Source: Flavobacterium sp. (lineage in GTDB: Bacteria; Bacteroidota; Bacteroidia; Flavobacteriales; Flavobacteriaceae). Taken from it: a stretch of 5,482 bases of DNA. The notes beneath the pieces are model-generated. The model made no database searches. It worked only from the letters and a program-made list of their open reading frames with translations, and was not told the origin of the DNA. Below, in pieces: positions 1 to 5,482 of the stretch (its first letter is position 1; the number at the start of each line of letters is the position of its first letter). The position numbers and the translations under genes are program-made. Location: positions 1 through 5,482 of the forward strand of contig JAUXNR010000474.1 of assembly GCA_030682755.1 (NCBI GenBank), in the 5' to 3' direction.

Positions 1-885
1 TCCCGAGACGGCAATATGATTGCTCATCACTTCACCGGTACTTGTAATTTCGTTTAACCAATTAGTGTTATAGGGTTGTTCAAAATTAAAATAGGATGAA
101 GACCCTTGGGCTGTATTATTATAATATGCAAAGCGATAGGAATCGGACATTTCAACTTCACGTTGGATAAATTTTTGTCCGTAATAGGAATCAAAAGTAA
201 CCTTCATCGTTCCTCTTTTACCTTTTTTAGTTGAGATCACTACCACTCCATTAGAGCCTTTTTGACCATAAATGGCAAGCGAAGACGCATCTTTCAAAAT
301 GTCCATTGTTTCAATTTCATTAGGGCTTAATCCATTCAGGCTAGAAGCTTCAATACCGTCAATTATATATAATGGGTCTCTACCCCCTAATAAAGTCCCC
401 AGTCCTCTAATTCGAATTGACGGATTAGCACCGGGTTCATCATTTGTAACAATATTAACTCCAGCGGCTCTACCTTGGATAGCTTGAATAGCTGACTGTG
501 CGGGTGTTTTAAGGATATCTGCTGATTTGATTTGAGAAACTGATCCTGTGATTGAACCCGCTTTTTTAGTTCCATATCCCACTACTACCACTTCATCGAG
601 ATTTTGATCGCTGTCATCTTTTAATACAACAACCATCCCTTGAGTTGCCTTAACAGTAGTTCTTTCAAAACTTATCATCAAAAATTGAATCTCATCACCT
701 ACTTCAGCTTTTACAGTAAAATTACCGTTAAAATCGGTTGTGGTATTTTCTTGTGTTTCTAAAACTAAAACAACAACATCAGGTAAAGGAAACCCCTTTG
801 AGTCTGTTACTCTTCCTGAAATTTCCTGTGCATGTGATAAAAATTGAGAGGATAATGCAACGAGTATAATTATATACCTTGTCAT
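1..885 (-). CDS. SusC/RagA-family TonB-dependent outer-membrane receptor, N-terminal 295 residues (partial)
   Basis: The reading frame is open from the ATG at 885 to the left window edge, so the C-terminal part (most of the beta-barrel) is missing; family members are usually about 1000 residues. Visible in order: a signal peptide (residues 1-19, hydrophobic stretch IIILVAL, likely cleavage SHA|QE); a carboxypeptidase-regulatory-like domain (about 22-90, with GRVTD and TTDFNGNF); the SusC hallmark LDEVVVVGYGTKK (96-108), which lies in the TonB-interacting region; then the plug domain (about 109-224) with SIRIRGLGT (155-163), PLYIIDG (170-176) and GSNGVVVISTKKG (209-221). The family imports oligosaccharides, peptides or other large nutrients through the outer membrane, using TonB energy and a SusD lipoprotein lid. 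A susD gene would be expected just downstream, outside the window. The substrate cannot be read from this part. The family assignment is very secure. The gene is probably controlled by the regulator encoded just upstream on the same strand. Confidence 0.97.
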   Translation of the reverse strand, partial: MTRYIIILVALSSQFLSHAQEISGRVTDSKGFPLPDVVVLVLETQENTTTDFNGNFTVKAEVGDEIQFLMISFERTTVKATQGMVVVLKDDSDQNLDEVVVVGYGTKKAGSITGSVSQIKSADILKTPAQSAIQAIQGRAAGVNIVTNDEPGANPSIRIRGLGTLLGGRDPLYIIDGIEASSLNGLSPNEIETMDILKDASSLAIYGQKGSNGVVVISTKKGKRGTMKVTFDSYYGQKFIQREVEMSDSYRFAYYNNTAQGSSSYFNFEQPYNTNWLNEITSTGEVMSNHIAVSG

Positions 886-914
886 ATAAATATTAGTTTG
901 TTTTGTTGGTGTTG

Positions 915-922
915 TAAATATA
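915..922 (-). promoter_or_regulatory. candidate -7 element of the susC promoter
   Basis: On the minus strand this reads TATATTTA, one base off the Bacteroidota -7 consensus TAnnTTTG, about 30 bases before the receptor ATG. That would give a short A/C-rich leader, which is plausible for a susC gene. No TTTG -33 box is seen at the normal spacing; a poor -33 is compatible with an activator-dependent promoter. A weaker alternative, TAGCTTTTG, lies at 972-980. The exact start is uncertain. Confidence 0.4.
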
Positions 923-923
923 C

Positions 924-943
924 TAACTAAAACGTTGTAGTTA
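924..943. promoter_or_regulatory. 20-bp near-perfect palindrome, candidate operator for susC
   Basis: Nine of the ten base pairs about the centre at 933/934 are symmetric; the half-site reads TAACTA then AACG, with one A/G mismatch pair. It lies just upstream of the candidate -7 box, where a -33 element would sit, and is about 40-60 bases before the receptor start codon. Its length and dyad symmetry fit a site for a dimeric LuxR-type helix-turn-helix protein, such as the one encoded by the next gene upstream. The symmetry is seen directly; the operator role and the partner are inferred. Confidence 0.5.
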
Positions 944-960
944 CTCATAATATTTCACTA

Positions 961-1074
961 CACTACTACATCAAAAGCTAAACAATAATAATTATTAAAT
1001 TGATTATCAATTATTTGTAATGTTAACAAATAAACACAGATACATCTCAATAAAAGCACTTTGATGTAGTAATG
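961..1074. repeat. pair of 15-bp inverted repeats (961-975 and 1060-1074) upstream of susC
   Basis: The left arm reads CACTACTACATCAAA. The right arm, read on the opposite strand, is CATTACTACATCAAA, so 14 of 15 bases match. The arms are separated by 84 bases of very AT-rich sequence. They lie 76-90 and 175-189 bases before the receptor start codon, inside the gap between the regulator and receptor genes. The left arm is preceded by a second copy of its core (ACTACA at 957-962). Widely spaced matching sites suggest two binding sites for one regulator rather than an RNA hairpin. Function is inferred. Confidence 0.6.
998..1012. repeat. short AT-rich palindrome between the inverted repeats
   Basis: AATTGAT-T-ATCAATT is a perfect dyad with 7-base arms and a one-base centre. 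It follows a 10-base perfect palindrome, AATAATTATT (987-996). Both lie between the two 15-bp inverted repeats. They could be protein sites or an easily melted or bent spacer. In sequence this AT-rich, short palindromes also arise by chance, so a function is not established. Confidence 0.25.
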
Positions 1075-1138
1075 ATGGGTTAAAATTCACTAAAATATTG
1101 TGAGAAAAAATAAATAAAGAATAATTTTTGATTAATTT

Positions 1139-3883
1139 TTATAAGTTAATCATAAAATTAGATAAATTGTCGTCTGAGTGCAACTCCAATTTTTTACGAA
1201 GTCGGTAGCGGTGAAGTTCAACGCCGCGATAAGAAATATTCATTAATGGTGCAATTTCTTTTGAAGACAAATTCATTTTTAAGTAGATACAGAGTTTGAT
1301 GTCTTTTGAAGTTAGGCTTGGGTATTTAGTTGTTAATCGGTGTACGAAATCTTCATGACTTTGCAGTATATTTTTTTCAAAATTTTCCCATTCTTTTCTG
1401 TTAATGGCATTTACTTTTATTGATTTATTAATTTTACTTTTTAATTGTGTCAAATCAGATTCAGTTTCCAGAATTTTTTTGATTGTTTCAATCATTTCTG
1501 ATTGTTTGGCAATTGAAAGCGATTTACCTGCCACCTCTGATGCTTTAGTCTGCACTTGAATTTCCAATATGTGTTTTTCATATTCTTGCAGTTTCAATTT
1601 ATTCTCTGCTTCTAATTCTATTTGAAGTATTTCTTTTTGATGTTTTAATTCCTCTTCTTTTAGTTTTAGTTTTTCCTGATACCGAATTTTATTCCATCTG
1701 TAATACAGAAAAAACAAAATTGAAATAACTAAAATATACCCTAAAAACATCCAAACTGAAAGATACCAAGGCTCAGCTACAAAAAAGTTAAAATTAGAAA
1801 CCAAATTAAATCGTTCTCCGTCATACTGGAAGATCTCCACATTTTGGTCGCCACTTGATAAGTTATTTAAAACAAAATTTCCGCTTTGAATGGGGATATA
1901 TTCTTTTGAGCTATTTAATTGAAAAAACAAACCGGCACGGTTGTATCCAAAATATTCAGAAATTACATTAATTTCAACTGACGTATTATGTTTAACTGTG
2001 GTGCCATTTGGCACACTAACCCCTTGGGAGAAAGCTTCAATCACAACATTCTGGTTTATAATAACTGCATTTTTCAGTTTAAAAGTAAAAAACCCATCAT
2101 CCAAATTCATGATTAATTTATCATCCTCTTTAAATACTTTTGTGTCTTGATTGATGATCTTTCCTTCGTAGTATTTTTCAGGAATCAACTCCCAAATAAA
2201 TTTTTCTCCAATTTGATGAATTACATAGAGAAATTTATCTTTTAAGACGATAAAATTATCATCATCTATCGGAACTATTTCAGAAACTGAAGCAAAATTA
2301 GCATTGAATAATGCATTCTTTTCAAGTTTATCTGTTAAAGAGTTAAATCGGTACCATGTATTATCAATAAAAAACAACATCTCACTTTTAAATTGAAATA
2401 ATTTGACTTCAAAATCATTTTCAATTTTATTCTTTTGCGTTATATTTTCTATTTTATCAAGTTTAAAATCCGGATTAAATTTTATTCTATATAAACTTCT
2501 GTAATTATCAACTGCCCAGATTTCAAGTGGTTTAACTTGTGCTATATTTTTGATTGGTTTTGTTAAATTTTGAATGATTTGATACTTTTTGAAATCCGTT
2601 ATAATATCATACATTACGATGCCGGAATAGTTGGCTTGATAAATCTTATTGTCAAATTGGCTTTTTAAAATTTTCCATCCACCACTTACTTGATTTTGTT
2701 TCACCAATTCCTTTCCGTTATAAAGAAAAGTTCCGTCATTATGACCAATAACAAATTGATTATCAATTTTTTGAATGTCCCATACCTGACCTTGAGAATT
2801 TGGAATTACTTCTAAATTTTTATTTTCATACTTAAAAACACCGTGATTTGAACCCAGCAGATAACCTTCATTTGTAAACGAAACCGAATAAACAGAACCT
2901 AAAACCCCTGTGTTATCTGAAAAAATTGAAAAAGGAGAATTTATTTCAACATGAGAAATTCCGTTATCTAATCCTAACCACAAATCATTTTCCTTGTCAA
3001 ATCCAATACTCAGTACCGAGTTATTTTTAAGTGAATTATTCCTGCTAATATTCTTATAGGAGTTATCATTAATATCCACTAAATACAATCCTCTAAAAGC
3101 CGTTCCTATTACTAATTTTTTATCGTTTATAAATTTTGCAGTAATGATTATTTCCTTTTTGAGCACTTCGTTTAAAGGTGTATTCCAAGGAATCAGTTGG
3201 TTGTTTTTTTGGAGATAAACTCCATTTTTTTGAGTAAAGAAATACAGTTGATTTTGATTCTTATCGATGGCGTGTACAACATTATTTTCGAGTAATTTCC
3301 ACTGTTCTACTTTTTCAAATGTCTTATTGTTATATTCAAATATTCCTTCCTTTACGGTAGCCACATAAAATTTTTCATCAATAACAAAGCAATAAGAAAT
3401 TTGAAAGGGAATTCTAATTTTTTCAATATTTTGACCGTCATAAACAAACAATTCATTAAATGATTGAAAATAGATTTTATCTTGAAATTTTACTATTTTC
3501 CATATTTCTTCATTATTAGAATATCCGTTAAATAGGTTTTTCCCTTTGGATAATGATTCATAAATCATTTCACCGTTTTTTCTTACCCAGAAGCCAAATT
3601 CTGTGTATGAGCCACTGTAAATTCTATTTCCATCAGAAAAAACGGAACGAATAATTGTTTTATTCGGCAAAATATACTTATCCCATTTAACCCCATTATA
3701 CCTCAAAAAATAGTGGTTATTGGCAAAATACATTGCATTATCACTTCCTTGGGTTACACTCCAAACTTGGTTATCCCCATTGTAATTTGATTTCGTAAAA
3801 TTTTCTACAAAAGGAAGTAATTCCTGAGCACATAAATTGTGGGAAAAAATTAAAAAGAAGAAAAGTGCAATTTTAAATTTCAC
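1139..3883 (-). CDS. membrane-spanning one-component regulator: periplasmic propeller and Y_Y_Y sensor with cytoplasmic LuxR-type HTH
   Basis: The 914 residues read as follows. A signal peptide is at 1-19 (LCA|Q, no lipobox). A long periplasmic beta-propeller sensor spans about 20-610, with degenerate blades; the clearest is a Reg_prop-type repeat at 284-310 (NNSVLSIGFDKENDLWLGLDNGIS). A Y_Y_Y-type immunoglobulin-like domain is at about 630-703. One transmembrane helix is at about 707-730, followed by a charged coiled coil at about 731-800 and a LuxR/GerE helix-turn-helix at 857-901 (SSKEIA at 873-878, RGVELHRYRLRKKL at 886-899). No histidine kinase or receiver domain is present, unlike hybrid two-component regulators with the same sensor, so the signal must pass directly from periplasm to the DNA-binding domain, as proposed for SusR of Bacteroides. 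The start is GTG; no in-frame ATG exists between it and the upstream TAG, and the GTG gives an ideal signal peptide. It is encoded just before susC on the same strand and is its likely regulator. The ligand is unknown. Confidence 0.9.
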   Translation of the reverse strand: MKFKIALFFFLIFSHNLCAQELLPFVENFTKSNYNGDNQVWSVTQGSDNAMYFANNHYFLRYNGVKWDKYILPNKTIIRSVFSDGNRIYSGSYTEFGFWVRKNGEMIYESLSKGKNLFNGYSNNEEIWKIVKFQDKIYFQSFNELFVYDGQNIEKIRIPFQISYCFVIDEKFYVATVKEGIFEYNNKTFEKVEQWKLLENNVVHAIDKNQNQLYFFTQKNGVYLQKNNQLIPWNTPLNEVLKKEIIITAKFINDKKLVIGTAFRGLYLVDINDNSYKNISRNNSLKNNSVLSIGFDKENDLWLGLDNGISHVEINSPFSIFSDNTGVLGSVYSVSFTNEGYLLGSNHGVFKYENKNLEVIPNSQGQVWDIQKIDNQFVIGHNDGTFLYNGKELVKQNQVSGGWKILKSQFDNKIYQANYSGIVMYDIITDFKKYQIIQNLTKPIKNIAQVKPLEIWAVDNYRSLYRIKFNPDFKLDKIENITQKNKIENDFEVKLFQFKSEMLFFIDNTWYRFNSLTDKLEKNALFNANFASVSEIVPIDDDNFIVLKDKFLYVIHQIGEKFIWELIPEKYYEGKIINQDTKVFKEDDKLIMNLDDGFFTFKLKNAVIINQNVVIEAFSQGVSVPNGTTVKHNTSVEINVISEYFGYNRAGLFFQLNSSKEYIPIQSGNFVLNNLSSGDQNVEIFQYDGERFNLVSNFNFFVAEPWYLSVWMFLGYILVISILFFLYYRWNKIRYQEKLKLKEEELKHQKEILQIELEAENKLKLQEYEKHILEIQVQTKASEVAGKSLSIAKQSEMIETIKKILETESDLTQLKSKINKSIKVNAINRKEWENFEKNILQSHEDFVHRLTTKYPSLTSKDIKLCIYLKMNLSSKEIAPLMNISYRGVELHRYRLRKKLELHSDDNLSNFMINL

Positions 3884-3900
3884 AAAAAGAATTTTATTCT

Positions 3901-3908
3901 CAAATGTA
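3901..3908 (-). promoter_or_regulatory. candidate -7 element for the regulator gene
   Basis: The minus strand reads TACATTTG here, an exact match to TAnnTTTG, only 17 bases before the GTG start. It implies a leader of roughly a dozen bases or fewer. No convincing TTTG -33 box is seen 19-21 bases upstream. The box begins where the terminator T-tract of the preceding gene ends. It could instead be a chance match, with the regulator expressed by read-through. Confidence 0.4.
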
Positions 3909-3935
3909 AAAACAAATTCGGATAAACCCTAATTT
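3908..3935 (-). terminator. weak intrinsic terminator after the reductase gene
   Basis: On the minus strand, 16-43 bases past the reductase stop codon, AAATTAGG pairs with CCGAATTT (seven pairs and one A/G mismatch) around the loop GTTTAT. It is followed by G and five T. The stem is AT-rich with only two G-C pairs, so termination may be partial and the regulator could receive read-through. This is the only hairpin with a T-tract in the 67-base gap. Confidence 0.45.
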
Positions 3936-3950
3936 TGAGAATTCTGACTC

Positions 3951-5165
3951 TTACAATGTGACTAAATTACCATCAATATAATCTTGAAGATAAGAGAAAC
4001 GGGGTGTTAGTTTACCCTTTTCCGTCATTTTGGCACGTTCTAAAATTCCGTCTTTGTCGTTGTTAAAAAATGCAGGGATGACATGTTTCATAAACATTTC
4101 ACCAAAGCCTTCGCTGGCATCTTTAGGCAATTCACAAGGTAAATTATCAACAGCCATCACCATAATTGAAGCCGGATGCGTATAAGCCACTTCTTTATGT
4201 TCCTGAGGTAAATAGCCATAAAAAGGTTCTGCAATTGTGGATGCTCTCAGTGTGCAAGCCACCGGTCCTTTTACATCACATGAAATATCGGCTACAACTT
4301 TAATGGCGTTTTGGTGTGAATGCAACATTTCACGAGTTAAAATGTAAGGTGCATCATTTCCGTAATAATGTCCGGCAATGAATATATCTGCTACTTTGGT
4401 GAATCGCTCAAAATCAGACGTATATTCTTTAGGATTGGTATATAAATCATGATTATCTAAAACTTTACCGTCTATTCTCTTATTGTAATCTAAGACATCC
4501 AATTGCACATAAACAGGACTTGAAAAGTTCTTGGATAAAAAATCTTCAACGGCAACTTCTTTTATTTTCATGGCATCTAAAATTTCTTTAGATCCCATTC
4601 CTACTTTTCCTTTACCGGTTAAAACAATTTTTATAGGTGGTAAAAATGGTCTTTTTAATCGGGATATTAATTCCTCTCTGTTGGATAACGTTTCTGCTTT
4701 TACCAAATTAAACAAGTCATATTTAATTCCGAAAGCTCTAAAAGCATTGTATGTACCCACAATTCCGGCATATCTTCCAAATCCAATTAATCGACTGTTA
4801 TTTTTATCCACAATGGTTTCGTGGTCAATTAACGTGATGTTTTTATCTAAAATCGTTTGAAGCAATCTTCTGTTATACGGTTGTTTTTTGATGGTATGCG
4901 AAAAGAAAAAATAGGTTTTATTTGGAATGAGTGCGTCAACCGGCACTTCTTTAACACCAAACAGCACATCACAATCGGTCATGTCTGTTGTGACCTCAAA
5001 GCCAACGTTTCGATATTCATCATCTGAGAAAACACGAATATCAGAACTTTCCACCTTAATTTTAACTTGAGGAAACTGCGTTTTCAAATCAAGAAGAGCT
5101 TGAGGAGAGAAAACAACTCTTCTGTCCGGTGGGTTTTTTCTTTCTTTAATTATTCCAAAAATCAT
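3951..5165 (-). CDS. lysine-ketoglutarate reductase-like NAD(P)-dependent oxidoreductase (AlaDh/PNT superfamily)
   Basis: This 404-residue cytoplasmic protein has no signal peptide. The N-terminal AlaDh/PNT-type domain begins GIIKERKNPPDRRVVFSP (4-21). K72 in FGVKEVP and H90 in FFFSHTIKKQ match in spacing the catalytic Lys/His pair of saccharopine dehydrogenases. A Rossmann segment follows, IKIVLTGKGKVGMG (178-191), with the GxGxxG pattern at 184-189. Further signatures recalled from the lysine-ketoglutarate reductase half of the animal and plant bifunctional enzyme are GFGRYAGIVGTYN (128-140), ADISCDVKGPV (292-302), TIAEPF (310-315) and DNLPCELPKDASEGFGEM (340-357). That family condenses lysine with 2-oxoglutarate using NADPH to form saccharopine. 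Family placement is strong; the substrate is less sure, and automatic pipelines might call it alanine dehydrogenase or simply NAD(P)-dependent oxidoreductase. The saccharopine-cleaving partner is not in the window. It has its own promoter and appears to be a single-gene transcript, separated from the regulator gene by 67 bases. Confidence 0.85.
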   Translation of the reverse strand: MIFGIIKERKNPPDRRVVFSPQALLDLKTQFPQVKIKVESSDIRVFSDDEYRNVGFEVTTDMTDCDVLFGVKEVPVDALIPNKTYFFFSHTIKKQPYNRRLLQTILDKNITLIDHETIVDKNNSRLIGFGRYAGIVGTYNAFRAFGIKYDLFNLVKAETLSNREELISRLKRPFLPPIKIVLTGKGKVGMGSKEILDAMKIKEVAVEDFLSKNFSSPVYVQLDVLDYNKRIDGKVLDNHDLYTNPKEYTSDFERFTKVADIFIAGHYYGNDAPYILTREMLHSHQNAIKVVADISCDVKGPVACTLRASTIAEPFYGYLPQEHKEVAYTHPASIMVMAVDNLPCELPKDASEGFGEMFMKHVIPAFFNNDKDGILERAKMTEKGKLTPRFSYLQDYIDGNLVTL

Positions 5166-5204
5166 AGCAAGTAGGTTTTATTCTGTTGGAAACGAATTAA
5201 TTGC

Positions 5205-5230
5205 GTTAAATTTTAACATTCACAATTCAT
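5205..5230 (-). other. reductase leader: palindrome and tiny upstream reading frame
   Basis: The roughly 65-base leader expected from the promoter at 5238-5269 contains a perfect odd palindrome, GTTAAATTTTAAC on the plus strand (5205-5217), and an upstream ATG at 5230-5228. That ATG would encode only MNCEC before TAA (5213-5215), out of frame with the reductase. It would lie within a few bases of the transcript start. Either may be accidental. Confidence 0.2.
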
Positions 5231-5237
5231 TTTGTTT

Positions 5238-5269
5238 CAAATATAACAAAAATCATTATTAATGACAAA
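5238..5269 (-). promoter_or_regulatory. promoter of the reductase gene (Bacteroidota -33/-7 type)
   Basis: Reading the minus strand, TTTG (5269-5266) is followed after exactly 20 bases by TATATTTG (5245-5238). This matches the Bacteroidota consensus TTTG-N19-21-TAnnTTTG in both boxes and spacing. Transcription should start near 5232, giving a leader of about 65 bases. The -33 box is itself part of a second TATATTTG (5273-5266), which has no matching upstream box and is probably not a separate promoter. Confidence 0.75.
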
Positions 5270-5292
5270 TATAAACATTATAAATTTTGGTG

Positions 5293-5300
5293 TATATTTG
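5293..5300 (+). promoter_or_regulatory. candidate -7 element of the tmRNA promoter
   Basis: TATATTTG followed by CGG is an exact match to TAnnTTTG, facing the tmRNA gene. A TATATTTGC box of this kind is common before stable RNA genes in flavobacteria. No clear TTTG box lies 19-21 bases upstream. It is the only plus-strand -7 match between the reductase start and the tmRNA, and the sequence from 5321 to 5439 contains no promoter-like element. It is divergent from the reductase promoter, with predicted starts about 75 bases apart. Confidence 0.6.
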
Positions 5301-5320
5301 CGGTCTGGTTTTTGTTGGGA

Positions 5321-5404
5321 GATGGAAGATGGAAGATGGAAGATGGAAGATGGAAGATGGAAGATGGAAGATGGAAGATGGAAGTTGGAAGATGGAAGAT
5401 GGAA
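5321..5404 (+). repeat. heptamer tandem repeat, 12 units of GATGGAA
   Basis: Twelve consecutive 7-bp units occupy these positions. Eleven are exact GATGGAA; unit 10 (5384-5390) is GTTGGAA. A diverged unit, GTTGGGA, precedes the array (5314-5320). The same 7-base phase continues after it in a second motif: GTAGACA, GACAACC, GACAACA, GAAACAG (5405-5432). The whole phased tract therefore covers about 17 units (5314-5432). It lies between the apparent tmRNA promoter and the mature 5' end, and would be transcribed as a purine-rich leader. Such arrays change length by replication slippage. Confidence 0.95.
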
Positions 5405-5439
5405 GTAGACAGACAACCGACAACAGAAACAGAAAAAAT

Positions 5440-5482
5440 GGGGTCGACCGGTTTTGACAGCAGGTGGAACTAAACGGTAAGC
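5440..5482 (+). ncRNA. ssrA: transfer-messenger RNA (tmRNA), 5' end, cut by the window edge
   Basis: The sequence starts with GGGGTCGACCGGTTTTGACA and continues with GCAGGTGGAACTAAACGGTAAGC. This has the layout of bacterial tmRNA 5' ends: a GGGG acceptor strand, then a TTxGAC segment of the tRNA-like domain (TTTTGAC here, TTCGAC in many species), then the purine-rich start that in Bacteroidota precedes GTAAGC and the pseudoknots. Only 43 bases are visible; the tag reading frame and the 3' acceptor half (expected to contain roughly CGACTCC before ACCA) lie to the right. With SmpB it rescues stalled ribosomes and tags the unfinished protein for degradation. The mature 5' end at 5440 is set by RNase P processing, so a longer precursor leader is possible. 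Confidence 0.85.

Noticed and set aside
272..487. 71-codon open frame on the plus strand
   Set aside because: It lies antisense inside the receptor coding sequence; the minus-strand frame has unmistakable SusC motifs over the same bases.
387..575. 62-codon open frame on the minus strand
   Set aside because: It is an out-of-register frame inside the SusC plug domain, with no family resemblance of its own.
1086..1104. TTCAC/GTGAG inverted repeat downstream of the regulator, considered as its terminator
   Set aside because: Only four base pairs on the relevant strand, with no T-tract after it; no convincing terminator was found for the regulator gene.
1941..2150. 69-codon plus-strand open frame
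   Set aside because: Antisense to the Y_Y_Y region of the regulator, with no promoter or recognisable product.
4531..4860. 109-codon plus-strand open frame
   Set aside because: Antisense to the central part of the reductase, whose motifs are conserved in the other frame.
5322..5408. Open frame through the heptamer array encoding a repeated MEDGRWK peptide
   Set aside because: A 7-base repeat without stops is open in all three frames by construction; it lies in the presumed tmRNA leader and looks like a by-product of the repeat.
5314..5432. CRISPR array
   Set aside because: The units are 7 bp with no spacers; this is a simple tandem repeat.

Overview
This is an AT-rich window (by eye about one third G+C) from a member of the Bacteroidota, most likely a flavobacterium. 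The evidence is a SusC/RagA-type receptor, a propeller/Y_Y_Y/LuxR regulator of a kind typical of this phylum, promoter boxes of the Bacteroidota form TAnnTTTG, and start sites without Shine-Dalgarno sequences. It holds three protein genes, all on the minus strand, and the 5' end of one stable RNA gene on the plus strand.

Layout from left to right. Positions 1-885 are the first 295 codons of a SusC-like TonB-dependent outer-membrane receptor; the rest lies off the left edge. Positions 886-1138 are its upstream region and are unusually rich in symmetry: a 20-bp near-perfect palindrome beside a candidate -7 box, a pair of 15-bp inverted repeats 84 bp apart, and four copies of the hexamer ACTACA/TGTAGT. 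Positions 1139-3883 encode a 914-residue membrane-spanning regulator with a periplasmic propeller and Y_Y_Y sensor, one transmembrane helix, a cytoplasmic coiled coil and a C-terminal LuxR-type DNA-binding domain; it starts at GTG. Positions 3951-5165 encode a 404-residue enzyme related to the lysine-ketoglutarate reductase (saccharopine-forming) domain. Positions 5166-5439 are a divergent intergenic region with a good promoter for the reductase, a second promoter facing right, and a 7-bp tandem repeat array. Positions 5440-5482 are the first 43 bases of tmRNA (ssrA).

How the parts may work together. The regulator and the SusC receptor look like the sensing and uptake ends of a nutrient-utilisation locus: the regulator senses a ligand in the periplasm and, still anchored in the inner membrane, acts on the symmetric sites upstream of susC. 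This is inferred from gene order, architecture and the symmetry elements; no substrate can be named because no SusD or degradative enzyme is in view. The reductase and tmRNA appear to be unrelated housekeeping genes sharing a divergent control region. The two most unusual signals are the cluster of symmetric sites before susC and the heptamer array lying between the apparent tmRNA promoter and the mature tmRNA 5' end.
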